Source: a virus
DNA: 64,000 nt
Direction: 5' to 3' (one strand)
IMG/VR virus record: IMGVR_UViG_3300042331_000508
Location: 1-64,000 of that record
A model generated the notes under the pieces. It was not told the DNA's origin. It made no database searches and saw only the letters and a program-made list of their open reading frames with translations. The stretch's first letter is position 1; every line of letters starts with the position of its first letter. Shown piece by piece: positions 56,448 through 64,000 of this stretch. The position numbers were made by a program, and so were the translations under genes.

Positions 56448-58184
56448 GTGGAGCAAAAAATCACATTTTTCGACAAAGCACTGGCCGCCGTCTCACCTGA
56501 GGCGGCTGTTCGTCGTTTAACGGCTCGCTACTGGCTGACCGAATTTGAGCGCGGGGATTGGAAGGCCGAGCAGCGGGGTTACAGCGGTGGCCGCAGCCGT
56601 CACGCCGCCTCCGAATCCGCTCGCCGCAACCGGCAGCGGATTGACCGCGTTTGGGAGGCACGGGACATGGAGGAGAAGTTTCCGTTTGTGCGCGGCCTGC
56701 TCGACAAGCTGGTGCAATATACTTGCGGGTCAATTACTTACCAAAGCCGCACGGGAGACACGGAGATGGATGCGGCCTATCAAGACTACTTCCACGATTG
56801 GTGCGGACGAGCGGATCTAACCGGACGCTTCCGCTTGGTGGAGCTTCTTCAGCTCGGTTTTCGCGGCATGGTGAGGGATGGCGAGTATGGCTGGATTCTT
56901 GTTCCTGACGGCGACGAATTGCGCCTCCAGCCCATCGAAGCCGACCGGATCGGCGGCCCCGACCGGATTAATTCCGACGAGTCCAATATCCAGGGCATCA
57001 AGATCGACGAATACGGAAGGGTGGTGGGTTACGAGATCTACAAGCGATCCCGCATGGGCCAATACAACTTGGAGATGGAGATCGGGCCGGATTCCTTCCT
57101 GCACCTTTTCCGTCCCATCCGCGCCGACCAATATCACGGCGAGAGTTGGATGAGCTGCGCCCTTCCGCACGCGCGGGACATTCACGAACTTTTTGGCTTT
57201 GAGAAGCAGGCCATGAAATTCGCGGCGGCGTTTGCGGGCTTTATTCGCCGCAAGGACAGCGTTCCGACCGGCTCCGGTCTGGATTGGCTGACGAAGAAAG
57301 ACGGATCGGGCTCAACCAATTCGATGCGAGTCGAGGCCGGAATGATCAAGCGGCTTCAGGAAGGCGAAGACATTACGTTCCCCGGCAGCACGGGCCGTCC
57401 TTCTGCCAACCTCATGCAGTTTGTCCAGATTCTCGTCAGGGAAATCGCCTTGGGCATGAACTTGCCCTACGGGTTTGTTTACGACATGGCCCAGCTTGGC
57501 GGCGTGACCGCCCGCATCGAAGTCATGCAGGCCATGCGCGCCATCGCGACTTACCAGCAGCTCATGGTGGACAAGGTGCTCAATCGGCTGCGCGACATCG
57601 TGATCGAGCGCGGCATCGCCATGGGCGCGGTTCCGTGGCATCCCGATTGGCAGCAGGGTAGCTGGAACTTCGGCGCCCGCTTGACCGGCGATACCGGCAA
57701 CTATGTTCAAGAACAACTGCTCCTTTTGCAGAACGGCCTGATCACGCGCGGCAAGATTGTCGAGGAGATCGACGGCAGCAGCAGCTTGGAAATCAGCCGC
57801 ACCTTGGCTCGCGAAGTCAAAGAGCTTCAGGAAGTTGCGGCCCAGAGCGCCGTGCCAATCGAACTCATCTCGCCGTCGCTCAGCAATGCGACCCAGATGC
57901 TGGCGGCCATCAACATGCCGCCCGCCCCGCCCCCGCCAGCGCCCAAGGGCTACATTGCCAAGGTCGGCGAGAAGCCCGCCGCGCAACTCATCGAAGTGCT
58001 GACGGCCTATGCCGAAGGCAAGCTGGAGCGCGAAAGCGCGATCCAAAGCCTGGTCTTCGTTTACGGCGTCCCGCGCACCAAGGCCGAAGCCCTTGTGCCG
58101 GAAAAGCGCCCCAAAGTGGAGCAAACTAATGGAAGCGGAAATTCAAACAGCGGAAGCGTCACAGCAAGCGGCGGCGATGAATGA
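56448..58184 (+). CDS. Portal protein, lambda gpB-like
   Basis: 578 residues from GTG 56448. Blocks typical of lambda-type portals: ARYWLTEFERGDWKAEQ, SARRNRQRIDRVWEARDMEEKFPFVRGL in order, LQLGFRGMVRDGEYGW, DRIGGPDRI, HLFRPIRADQYHGESWMSCALPHARDI and FEKQAMKFAAAFAGFIRRKD. The dodecamer forms the capsid entry for DNA. The next gene starts inside its 3' end. Confidence 0.9.
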   Translation: MEQKITFFDKALAAVSPEAAVRRLTARYWLTEFERGDWKAEQRGYSGGRSRHAASESARRNRQRIDRVWEARDMEEKFPFVRGLLDKLVQYTCGSITYQSRTGDTEMDAAYQDYFHDWCGRADLTGRFRLVELLQLGFRGMVRDGEYGWILVPDGDELRLQPIEADRIGGPDRINSDESNIQGIKIDEYGRVVGYEIYKRSRMGQYNLEMEIGPDSFLHLFRPIRADQYHGESWMSCALPHARDIHELFGFEKQAMKFAAAFAGFIRRKDSVPTGSGLDWLTKKDGSGSTNSMRVEAGMIKRLQEGEDITFPGSTGRPSANLMQFVQILVREIALGMNLPYGFVYDMAQLGGVTARIEVMQAMRAIATYQQLMVDKVLNRLRDIVIERGIAMGAVPWHPDWQQGSWNFGARLTGDTGNYVQEQLLLLQNGLITRGKIVEEIDGSSSLEISRTLAREVKELQEVAAQSAVPIELISPSLSNATQMLAAINMPPAPPPPAPKGYIAKVGEKPAAQLIEVLTAYAEGKLERESAIQSLVFVYGVPRTKAEALVPEKRPKVEQTNGSGNSNSGSVTASGGDE

Positions 58185-58308
58185 GTTGCGGTCCCTCGTG
58201 GACCGCGCTGACAAGCTGACGATGGACTTGGCCATTGCCCGCCGTGATCTGCAGCAGCTTCGGAACGGGATGCAGATGTTTATTCACAGGTGGGGGACAG
58301 TGGTATGA
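58129..58308 (+). CDS. Small coiled-coil protein overlapping portal gene end
   Basis: 59 residues from ATG 58129 in a second frame of the portal 3' end (56-base overlap). Helical (LRSLVDRADKLTMDLAIARRDLQQLRNGM). ATGA overlap with the giant gene supports translation. Confidence 0.5.
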   Translation: MEAEIQTAEASQQAAAMNELRSLVDRADKLTMDLAIARRDLQQLRNGMQMFIHRWGTVV

Positions 58309-61300
58309 AATTGGTGCGCCACGAATTGGCCGGAAAGTTTCGTATTTCGCGGGAATACATTAAGTGGAAGTCGCAGGCGGCAACAATGACTCCCGCTGAC
58401 TTTCTGAAAAAGGCTTTGCCTTTTGGGAAAGGAGGCGCGCATGGACCGGCTGTAGAGAAATACCGAAAGGCTATCCGGTCAGGGGAAAAGATTGATGCGC
58501 CGCAACTTTTTGTAAACCGCGCGCGCGGCGGCGGATTCAATCATCCGGCGAATTTCAAAGTCACCGGCCATGAGGGAAGGCATCGCATGGTGGCTGCACA
58601 GCAAGAGGGCATCACTAAGGTTCCGGTGGAAATCGTGGCCTACCAAGAGCCGCGCTTTCCCGATCGTTCCCCAGCGTTGCGTAAAGCCATGAAGATGCCG
58701 AGGCACTTCAAGCCGGAGAACAAAGAAAGCAGGTTTGCCCGAATTGACAGGGGACGACTTGAGATGAGTAGTCGCCGCCAAGAGCCATTGCCAATTGGAT
58801 ATGAAGCTGGGATTCCACTGACCGGCAGGGTTCCAAGAGATCGTTGGGTCAAAAAGATCAGAGATGAGGACTTGGACCGGCGCGATGCCAATTTGCTTCG
58901 CGCGGGCGTGGCCGGAGCAGTCGGAGGCGCACTCTTACGTAAGAGTTACCGGCCCGGAAAACTTATTCCAAGCGGCGCAAAAGTAGGTCCTGCGCGCGCC
59001 TATTTGCGCGCAATGCCGACGGGCAGTGCCGCAGGTTTCGGCGCGGCGGCCGGAATTGCTGGCGTTTTAGGCATTCGACAGTTGACCAAGCACCGCCGCG
59101 ATCCTTACGGAGAGCGTCAGAGAGGAGACAAAAAGGCCGAAAGCGTTCCGGCTCTTGCCGGTATAGGGGCAGCTGGATATGGCGCTTACAGGATCTTACG
59201 TAAGAAGTTCAAGATGTCGGATGGACGTTTTGAATTTGCCGAAAAGAAAAAGAAGGAGATAAACCCATATCTAACCGCGGGCCTTTCTGGTGCTGCATCC
59301 GGCGCCGGTCTTGGCGGCCTAGCCCTGCTTCGCAGGGGAGTAGGTCTCGGCGGCGCCCTTAAAACCGGCGCTCTGGGAGCCTTGTTTACCGGCGGGGTTG
59401 TTGGCGGTGGCAGCATTGTAGGAAGCAAAATCGTAGGCGAACCCAAACCCAAGGAGCGCGCGCCCTTTGCCATCCGTTCTGCGGTTGGCGGTGCCATCGT
59501 TGGCACGGCGGCGGGGGCTGCGGGCGGCCTGCTCATGCGCCGAGTTCCCAAAATTAACCGCAAAATTGCCGGTCTCGCCAATGAATGGCGTCCAGCTAAT
59601 TGGCTAACCAAATCTGGCTCTCTCAAAGCCACGGGCGTCGGTGCAGTGGCCGGTGGCGGCTATGGCGCATTTACCGGAGCCGATGAAGGACAACAGGTGG
59701 ACACCATTCGCAATCTTCGCAAAGACATCCGCAAAATGTCGGCAACTAGCCGCACCATTGAACTGGCTGGATGTTGCAACAGCTGCATGAAGCAGCGGAT
59801 TCAACGCTCGACAGAGTTCATCAAAAGCAAACTCAAGAACAAAGTAAAGATGCAATCGACTTCTGAAACCATTGAGCTGGAAAAACCGTTTCATGGCTAC
59901 AACAAGAAGCGCCATGCCAAGACCGGCGGCCTGAACGACAGCTACCGCAAGCAATACAACCGAGAAAATGGCAGCAACCTCAAGCGTCCGGTCACGACCG
60001 AGCCGAGCAAACTCAAGCCGGGTAGCAAGTCGGCCAAGCGGCGCGCCAGCTTTTGTGCGCGCATGGGAGGTATGCCGGGTCCTACGAGCAAGGATGGCAA
60101 GCTGACGCCAAAGGGAGCCGCTTTGAAGCGGTGGAATTGTTCCACCGAGCAAAAACTTGTGGAGTTCGGCATTGCGGGGAGAGCTTTGCAAAAATCGCTC
60201 TTCATCGGAAAGGCCAAGCCCCCGATCCGCCTCCCGTATCCTAAGGGAGAAATCATCAATCCACTTGTTGACAATGTAAAGCACCCGACAAAGCAAGCAA
60301 TGCTTGTCGATATGCGCAAGCGTCAGCCCTCGTGGAACCGTGGCATCAAAAATAAACTTCGCAACTTCGTCGAAGACTATTTGATGTCCGACAAATCGCA
60401 GCCGTTGGAATTTCAACTGACGGAAGAACAGCGTCAGCTGCGCAACGCCGCCCTTATTGCCGGAGGTGTCGCGGTTCCGGTCGGCACGGCCGCTTATCTT
60501 GGCATTCGCTCAATCAAAAAAGCCAATGCCGCAAATGAGGCCATGTATAAAACCGCGGTTGCCGGTGGGGCCCGCCCCGCCGATGTCCTCGGCAAATACG
60601 TCACGGGCAAAGATCGCAAAGTGGCTCGCGGCACCCCGCTGGCGCTCCCGCCGTCTGAATTCGCCAAACAGTCTTTGCGCAAGCGCGGCCTCGGAGAAAA
60701 TGGGCCAGCCATTAGTAAAGTAGACCGCTACCGCCGCATTGCCGCTGAGCGGGCAACCTTAACGTCCCGCAGAGGGCAAATCAGCCTTCCGCTCGGCTCA
60801 AAATTGCGCGGGGAACTTATCATGCGCAAGTCCGCCGATCGCGGCCGCATGCGGGCAGGCAGACAATTGCGAACAGACCGCTCGTCCGCCCTTCGTCCGA
60901 TCATCAAAGATTCGTTGCCCGAAGGTCGCAAGTCTGTGCCCGTTGGCAGCAGCAAAGTTACCCTGAAGTCTGGCGCCGTGGGTCAGGTTGAGCATGCCCC
61001 ACTCATGAGTTCGGAGCGTATGATCTCCACAGGTAAAAATCTGCAAGAGGGTATTAGAAATCCCGCTTTGCACAGCAGGGGCGAGCGCAAAAATATGATT
61101 GCTGCCTTGGCGTTGCTGCGCCGCAAATTCAAATTTGCATCTAATCAGCCGACTCACGCTTTTGATATTTGGGTCCGCAACGAAAGAACTGGCCGGGCTT
61201 CAGGCTTTAAAGACTACGTGCGCGGCGAAGACTTGGTGGATCGCGAGGGCCGCGCCGCCACCGTCACACTTCCTACGTTTATCAGCTCTGCTCGCCGTGA

Positions 61301-62675
61301 AGCAGAAAAAGGATTCCGCACAGCGCGCCGCACCGCTCGCCTCGGGAAAGATGTGACAGAGGTTGTGCAGGGCAGGAAGACCAAAAAGAGAGAATGGGAG
61401 AAGGGATACTTTCAGAAAGCTGTCGCCGTCGCGGCTCTGACCGGAGGACTTGCCGCCCATGGCCTTGTCATGCGCCGCGCCCTGCGGCCAAACGCCCCCA
61501 AATGGGTGAGCGGTTACTCCGATAGCGTGAAGGGCGCCACCAAATACGTTGTAGATCAGAAGAATAAAATGCGGGATTCGGTAACGAAGAGCGTTGGCCT
61601 GATGAGCGCGCGACTCAACCACACGATCGTGCTTTTTGAGGACAAGCCCAAGAGCACTTGGAAAAAAGCGGCAGGCGTGGCGGCAGGGCTGGGAACAGCC
61701 GCGCTCGGCGCGAGCATGCTGCCAGCCGCCTACAAAATGGCAAAAATCCAAATTCGCCATGGCGGCAACGTCGCAAAAAGAAAAGTGTTTAAGTCGCCGA
61801 AAAGCGACCCCTATAACGGCGGGCGATTTGTTTCTGACTATCTCGATGCATCGCAGGCCGCTCTTAACAGCGGCATTCATGGAAAAGTGATTGGCAAAGT
61901 TCTGCAAACGGCGAAGCAAAAGCCAGGCGGAATGACAGCTGCCGTATTGCGCAAAACGGGCGTTGCCGGAGACGATTTCAAGGTCAGTCATTATGCCAGG
62001 TTCAGGGCGGGTCAAAAAGAAGCTCTTGGCCATTGGGACTGGGAGGTTGGCCAAAGAGTCAAAAGCAAGTCCGGTCACGCCCGGATGGCTAAACGCCGCG
62101 ATGCGGCTCAGAAAGAAATACAAGACCGACTCTACAATTACGGTCAAAATGAAAAAGAGGCCATACGCCATGTAGCGACGAGCACGCGCAACAAGGATGT
62201 TCGCGATTATTTCGATCAATTGGCCGCCCATAAAAAGGGCGCGGCAAAAATGTATGCGCGGCGCCTTGCCTTGGCTCCCGTGGCCGTTGTCGGCGGCGCG
62301 GGCGTAGCGGCAGCTTCCAGCCGCAAGGAGTTTTCCTATTACGATGCAGATATGGAAGGGTGGGATCTTCGCGATGCACGCGGCCGCAGCGCCCGAGTGT
62401 TTGCGCCCAACAGCAAGCGGAGGGTCCGGCGAGAATCCAAATGGCATGAGCGCAAGCGGAACCAGCGCAATTTGCTTATCGGGGGCGGCCTTGTTGCTGC
62501 CATTGGCACTGGCGCAGGCGCCTTGGCCATTGGCGGGGCGGGCCGCGCAAAAGCAGTAAGTGCAGTCAAAAACCGCATGATGGGCATGATCAACAGGGTT
62601 CGGCGCAACCGTAGCATTCGGCCCAAGCCGAGCAAAGAGTGGCAGCCCACGCTGCTTCCCGCCGCGACGGCATAG
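58305..62675 (+). CDS. Giant modular glycine-zipper protein (polyprotein-like)
   Basis: 1456 residues from ATG 58305 (ATGA overlap). The N-terminal 120 residues contain VTGHEGRHRMVAAQQEG, a motif of phage MuF/ParB-like neighbours. Then recurring modules follow, each starting with a head such as KMSDGRFEFAE (residue 304), KMSATSRTIELAG (478), KMQSTSETIELEK (516), LMSDKSQPLEFQL (694), LMSARLNHTIVLFED (1100), and each followed, mostly, by a basic stretch and a Gly/Ala-rich membrane-like segment. Residues about 528-612 match a DUF6321-like domain (KLKPGSKSAKRRASFCARMG). It may be cleaved or ejected into the host. Capsid protease domain not seen. Confidence 0.65.
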   Translation: MKLVRHELAGKFRISREYIKWKSQAATMTPADFLKKALPFGKGGAHGPAVEKYRKAIRSGEKIDAPQLFVNRARGGGFNHPANFKVTGHEGRHRMVAAQQEGITKVPVEIVAYQEPRFPDRSPALRKAMKMPRHFKPENKESRFARIDRGRLEMSSRRQEPLPIGYEAGIPLTGRVPRDRWVKKIRDEDLDRRDANLLRAGVAGAVGGALLRKSYRPGKLIPSGAKVGPARAYLRAMPTGSAAGFGAAAGIAGVLGIRQLTKHRRDPYGERQRGDKKAESVPALAGIGAAGYGAYRILRKKFKMSDGRFEFAEKKKKEINPYLTAGLSGAASGAGLGGLALLRRGVGLGGALKTGALGALFTGGVVGGGSIVGSKIVGEPKPKERAPFAIRSAVGGAIVGTAAGAAGGLLMRRVPKINRKIAGLANEWRPANWLTKSGSLKATGVGAVAGGGYGAFTGADEGQQVDTIRNLRKDIRKMSATSRTIELAGCCNSCMKQRIQRSTEFIKSKLKNKVKMQSTSETIELEKPFHGYNKKRHAKTGGLNDSYRKQYNRENGSNLKRPVTTEPSKLKPGSKSAKRRASFCARMGGMPGPTSKDGKLTPKGAALKRWNCSTEQKLVEFGIAGRALQKSLFIGKAKPPIRLPYPKGEIINPLVDNVKHPTKQAMLVDMRKRQPSWNRGIKNKLRNFVEDYLMSDKSQPLEFQLTEEQRQLRNAALIAGGVAVPVGTAAYLGIRSIKKANAANEAMYKTAVAGGARPADVLGKYVTGKDRKVARGTPLALPPSEFAKQSLRKRGLGENGPAISKVDRYRRIAAERATLTSRRGQISLPLGSKLRGELIMRKSADRGRMRAGRQLRTDRSSALRPIIKDSLPEGRKSVPVGSSKVTLKSGAVGQVEHAPLMSSERMISTGKNLQEGIRNPALHSRGERKNMIAALALLRRKFKFASNQPTHAFDIWVRNERTGRASGFKDYVRGEDLVDREGRAATVTLPTFISSARREAEKGFRTARRTARLGKDVTEVVQGRKTKKREWEKGYFQKAVAVAALTGGLAAHGLVMRRALRPNAPKWVSGYSDSVKGATKYVVDQKNKMRDSVTKSVGLMSARLNHTIVLFEDKPKSTWKKAAGVAAGLGTAALGASMLPAAYKMAKIQIRHGGNVAKRKVFKSPKSDPYNGGRFVSDYLDASQAALNSGIHGKVIGKVLQTAKQKPGGMTAAVLRKTGVAGDDFKVSHYARFRAGQKEALGHWDWEVGQRVKSKSGHARMAKRRDAAQKEIQDRLYNYGQNEKEAIRHVATSTRNKDVRDYFDQLAAHKKGAAKMYARRLALAPVAVVGGAGVAAASSRKEFSYYDADMEGWDLRDARGRSARVFAPNSKRRVRRESKWHERKRNQRNLLIGGGLVAAIGTGAGALAIGGAGRAKAVSAVKNRMMGMINRVRRNRSIRPKPSKEWQPTLLPAATA
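58931..58946. repeat. CTTACGTAAG palindrome, copy 6 (in coding sequence)
   Basis: ACTCTTACGTAAGAGT, 16-bp perfect palindrome in the giant gene, encoding Leu-Leu-Arg-Lys-Ser after a glycine-zipper segment. Confidence 0.7.
59194..59205. repeat. CTTACGTAAG palindrome, copy 7 (in coding sequence)
   Basis: TCTTACGTAAGA encoding Ile-Leu-Arg-Lys, just before the module head at residue 304 of the giant protein. Confidence 0.7.
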
Positions 62676-62695
62676 TTGACTAGAAAGAGCAATTT

Positions 62696-63328
62696 ATGGA
62701 CGAGATCAAAAGCAAGCTGGTTGCCTTGGAGGCAAAAATTGATGAGAAGCTCTTTGCCACTTATCGTGGCCCTGACGGTCGTTTGTATCAGGAAGAAGAT
62801 GGCTCGCTTCTGAAAACCGGCGCCGCTGGCGTTGGCGTTGGAGCCGCGGGGTATGGAGCCGTTAAAGCGGATCGCGCCATCATGGGAAAATATGGCCGCC
62901 GCAATTTGCTGCCGGTCGGTGACATGGAGCCCGGCAGCCCACGCTCCATTGCCAACCGGGCCGCAGCTCCTCTGCGTCCCACGTTCGGATCTGACGGTCC
63001 TCGCTTTACTTCCGAGGTCAATCGCCGCGAGGCCTATGGCTCTATGCTGAACAGCCTGCGCAACAAAGCGGAAGCAGGTGCCTCTCAAGCAGGAGCTATC
63101 GGTCAAAAAATTCAAGACCGCGTCGGCGGCTATGCTGCTCGCGCTGGAGAGATTGCTCAAGAAATGCCCGGGCGCTTCAAGAGAGCAGGGCGGCTTGGCC
63201 CCAAAATGGTCAAGTCAGAAGGCCTTATGGGCGGTCTCCGCGGCATCGCCCGAATTCTTACGGCAGGCAGGCTAAAGTTTTCCGCAAAAGATCGTTTGGT
63301 AAAGCTGACGGAACAGCTGGATCGCTAA
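62696..63328 (+). CDS. Glycine-zipper protein related to the giant gene
   Basis: 210 residues. TGAAGVGVGAAGYGAV is a membrane-like glycine zipper after an acidic start; the last residues KFSAKDRLVKLTEQLDR look like a module head from the giant protein cut off by the stop codon. It starts after a 20-base gap. Confidence 0.55.
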   Translation: MDEIKSKLVALEAKIDEKLFATYRGPDGRLYQEEDGSLLKTGAAGVGVGAAGYGAVKADRAIMGKYGRRNLLPVGDMEPGSPRSIANRAAAPLRPTFGSDGPRFTSEVNRREAYGSMLNSLRNKAEAGASQAGAIGQKIQDRVGGYAARAGEIAQEMPGRFKRAGRLGPKMVKSEGLMGGLRGIARILTAGRLKFSAKDRLVKLTEQLDR

Positions 63329-63329
63329 C

Positions 63330-63887
63330 ATGGATTCCGCGCTTCGCCCAAGCATGATCGAGTTTGTCGATCCGCGCCCGCGCAACGACATGGGTCAGTA
63401 TGTGGCGAATGAGACGGGCGGGGTGGATCCGAATTCCATGGCGGCGGCTTACGGGAACGTGGACGCCGAGAAAGCCCAGCGCCGCTCGATGATCGCGCAA
63501 CGGCTCAAACAAATGATTGGCATGGCCAGTAAGAAAGAAATGAATGCGTTGACGCCTAAAATTGAGCTTGGAGTTGGCCGTGCCGCTCTAGCCGGAGGCG
63601 CCGTGCTCGGCGGCGCGGGACTGATCAAGGGTCTGGCAGGCGGCGCCGTATTAGGAGGCGCGCTGGGGGCTATCAAGGGCGCATTCAAAAAGGATCAAAG
63701 TATTTGGCAGGGCATGAAACAGGGCGCTGGAACCGGCGCTGGACTAGGCGCTGCTGCGGGCGGTATCGCAGGAGCCGGACTGGGCGCTGGACTAGGCGCT
63801 TCATTATTCAAGAGGGGAATGATTAACCCGAAATTCGCTGGTGCGCGCCCTTGGCCGGGGACTAAATCCGCCGCTTTTGGAGCATGA
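63330..63887 (+). CDS. Glycine-zipper protein, third of the family
   Basis: 185 residues. MIEFVDPRPRNDMGQYV near the start and PKIELGVGRAALAGGAVLGG in the middle recall the module heads; three glycine-zipper stretches follow (GGAGLIKGLAGGAVLGGALG, AGTGAGLGAAAGGIAGAGLG). Probably membrane-active or an internal virion protein. ATGA overlap with the next gene. Confidence 0.55.
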   Translation: MDSALRPSMIEFVDPRPRNDMGQYVANETGGVDPNSMAAAYGNVDAEKAQRRSMIAQRLKQMIGMASKKEMNALTPKIELGVGRAALAGGAVLGGAGLIKGLAGGAVLGGALGAIKGAFKKDQSIWQGMKQGAGTGAGLGAAAGGIAGAGLGAGLGASLFKRGMINPKFAGARPWPGTKSAAFGA

Positions 63888-64000
63888 CGGAAAAGCAACG
63901 GCGCGGCGTGACGATCAAAACGCCACAGGGGGATAGTGCGCTGAGCCTGCTTTACAAGTGGGAGCAGTTGGCGAACACGGGCTTCTCGCTCGACAACTTG
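63884..64000 (+). CDS. Unidentified gene, 3' end outside window
   Basis: Open from ATG 63884 (ATGA overlap) to the window end, 39 codons: TEKQRRGVTIKTPQGDSALS then LLYKWEQLANTGF. Too short to classify. In the head operon. Confidence 0.5.
   Translation, partial: MTEKQRRGVTIKTPQGDSALSLLYKWEQLANTGFSLDNL

Overview
The window is part of the genome of a temperate, tailed double-stranded DNA phage (siphovirus-like, Caudoviricetes). It has a lambda-type terminase pair, a gpW-like connector, a lambda-type portal, a tape measure protein, a long tail-fibre cassette, a holin/CHAP-endolysin lysis cassette, a tyrosine integrase with an attP-like region, and a DnaG-like primase plus an SF3 helicase. No bacterial housekeeping gene or tRNA was seen. 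The host cannot be read from the sequence. The style (Shine-Dalgarno use, small conserved phage DUFs, glycan-modifying enzymes, an apparent histone-fold protein) would fit an environmental Gram-negative lineage such as Verrucomicrobiota, but that is a weak inference. Both window edges cut phage genes, so the genome continues on both sides.

Layout. (1) 1-23.2 kb, plus strand: late genes, namely a truncated metallophosphoesterase, small proteins, a tail assembly chaperone candidate, tape measure, four minor tail proteins, then a dozen fibre/adhesin genes with Ig-like, fibronectin-III and carbohydrate-binding domains and one embedded glycosyltransferase-like gene. Nearly all overlap stop-to-start (ATGA, TGATG). 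(2) 23.2-24.9 kb: lysis cassette with membrane proteins, a holin, two short nested ORFs and a CHAP endolysin. (3) 24.9-26.8 kb: lysogeny module with two divergent ribbon-helix-helix regulators around a palindromic operator, an excisionase candidate, an integrase, and an att region with two tRNA-3'-end-like cores and repeated arm sites. (4) 26.8-32.1 kb, plus: early/replication genes. (5) 32.4-34.8 kb, plus: terminase small and large subunits, closed by a hairpin terminator. (6) 34.9-51.2 kb, mostly minus: accessory block with a C5 DNA methyltransferase, minimal ATP-dependent ligase, LuxR-type HTH, histone-like protein, many conserved phage DUFs, a MoxR/CobS-like AAA+ ATPase with a CobT-like VWA protein, and a very GCGCGC-rich gene. 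One plus-strand gene with a highly structured downstream region (39.1-39.66 kb) sits inside it, and two more structured non-coding stretches lie at 48.1-48.3 and 49.2-49.6 kb. (7) 51.4-64 kb, plus: small early-type genes, a GT9 glycosyltransferase and FkbM methyltransferase, then the gpW-like connector, portal and a giant modular glycine-zipper protein with two smaller relatives.

The parts fit a lambda-like temperate life cycle. The unusual parts are: the roughly 21 kb accessory block between terminase and gpW/portal; a 10-bp palindrome (CTTACGTAAG) found seven times in genes and intergenic gaps; three unexplained structured non-coding regions; a fibronectin domain split across two overlapping genes; and the polyprotein-like gene after the portal.
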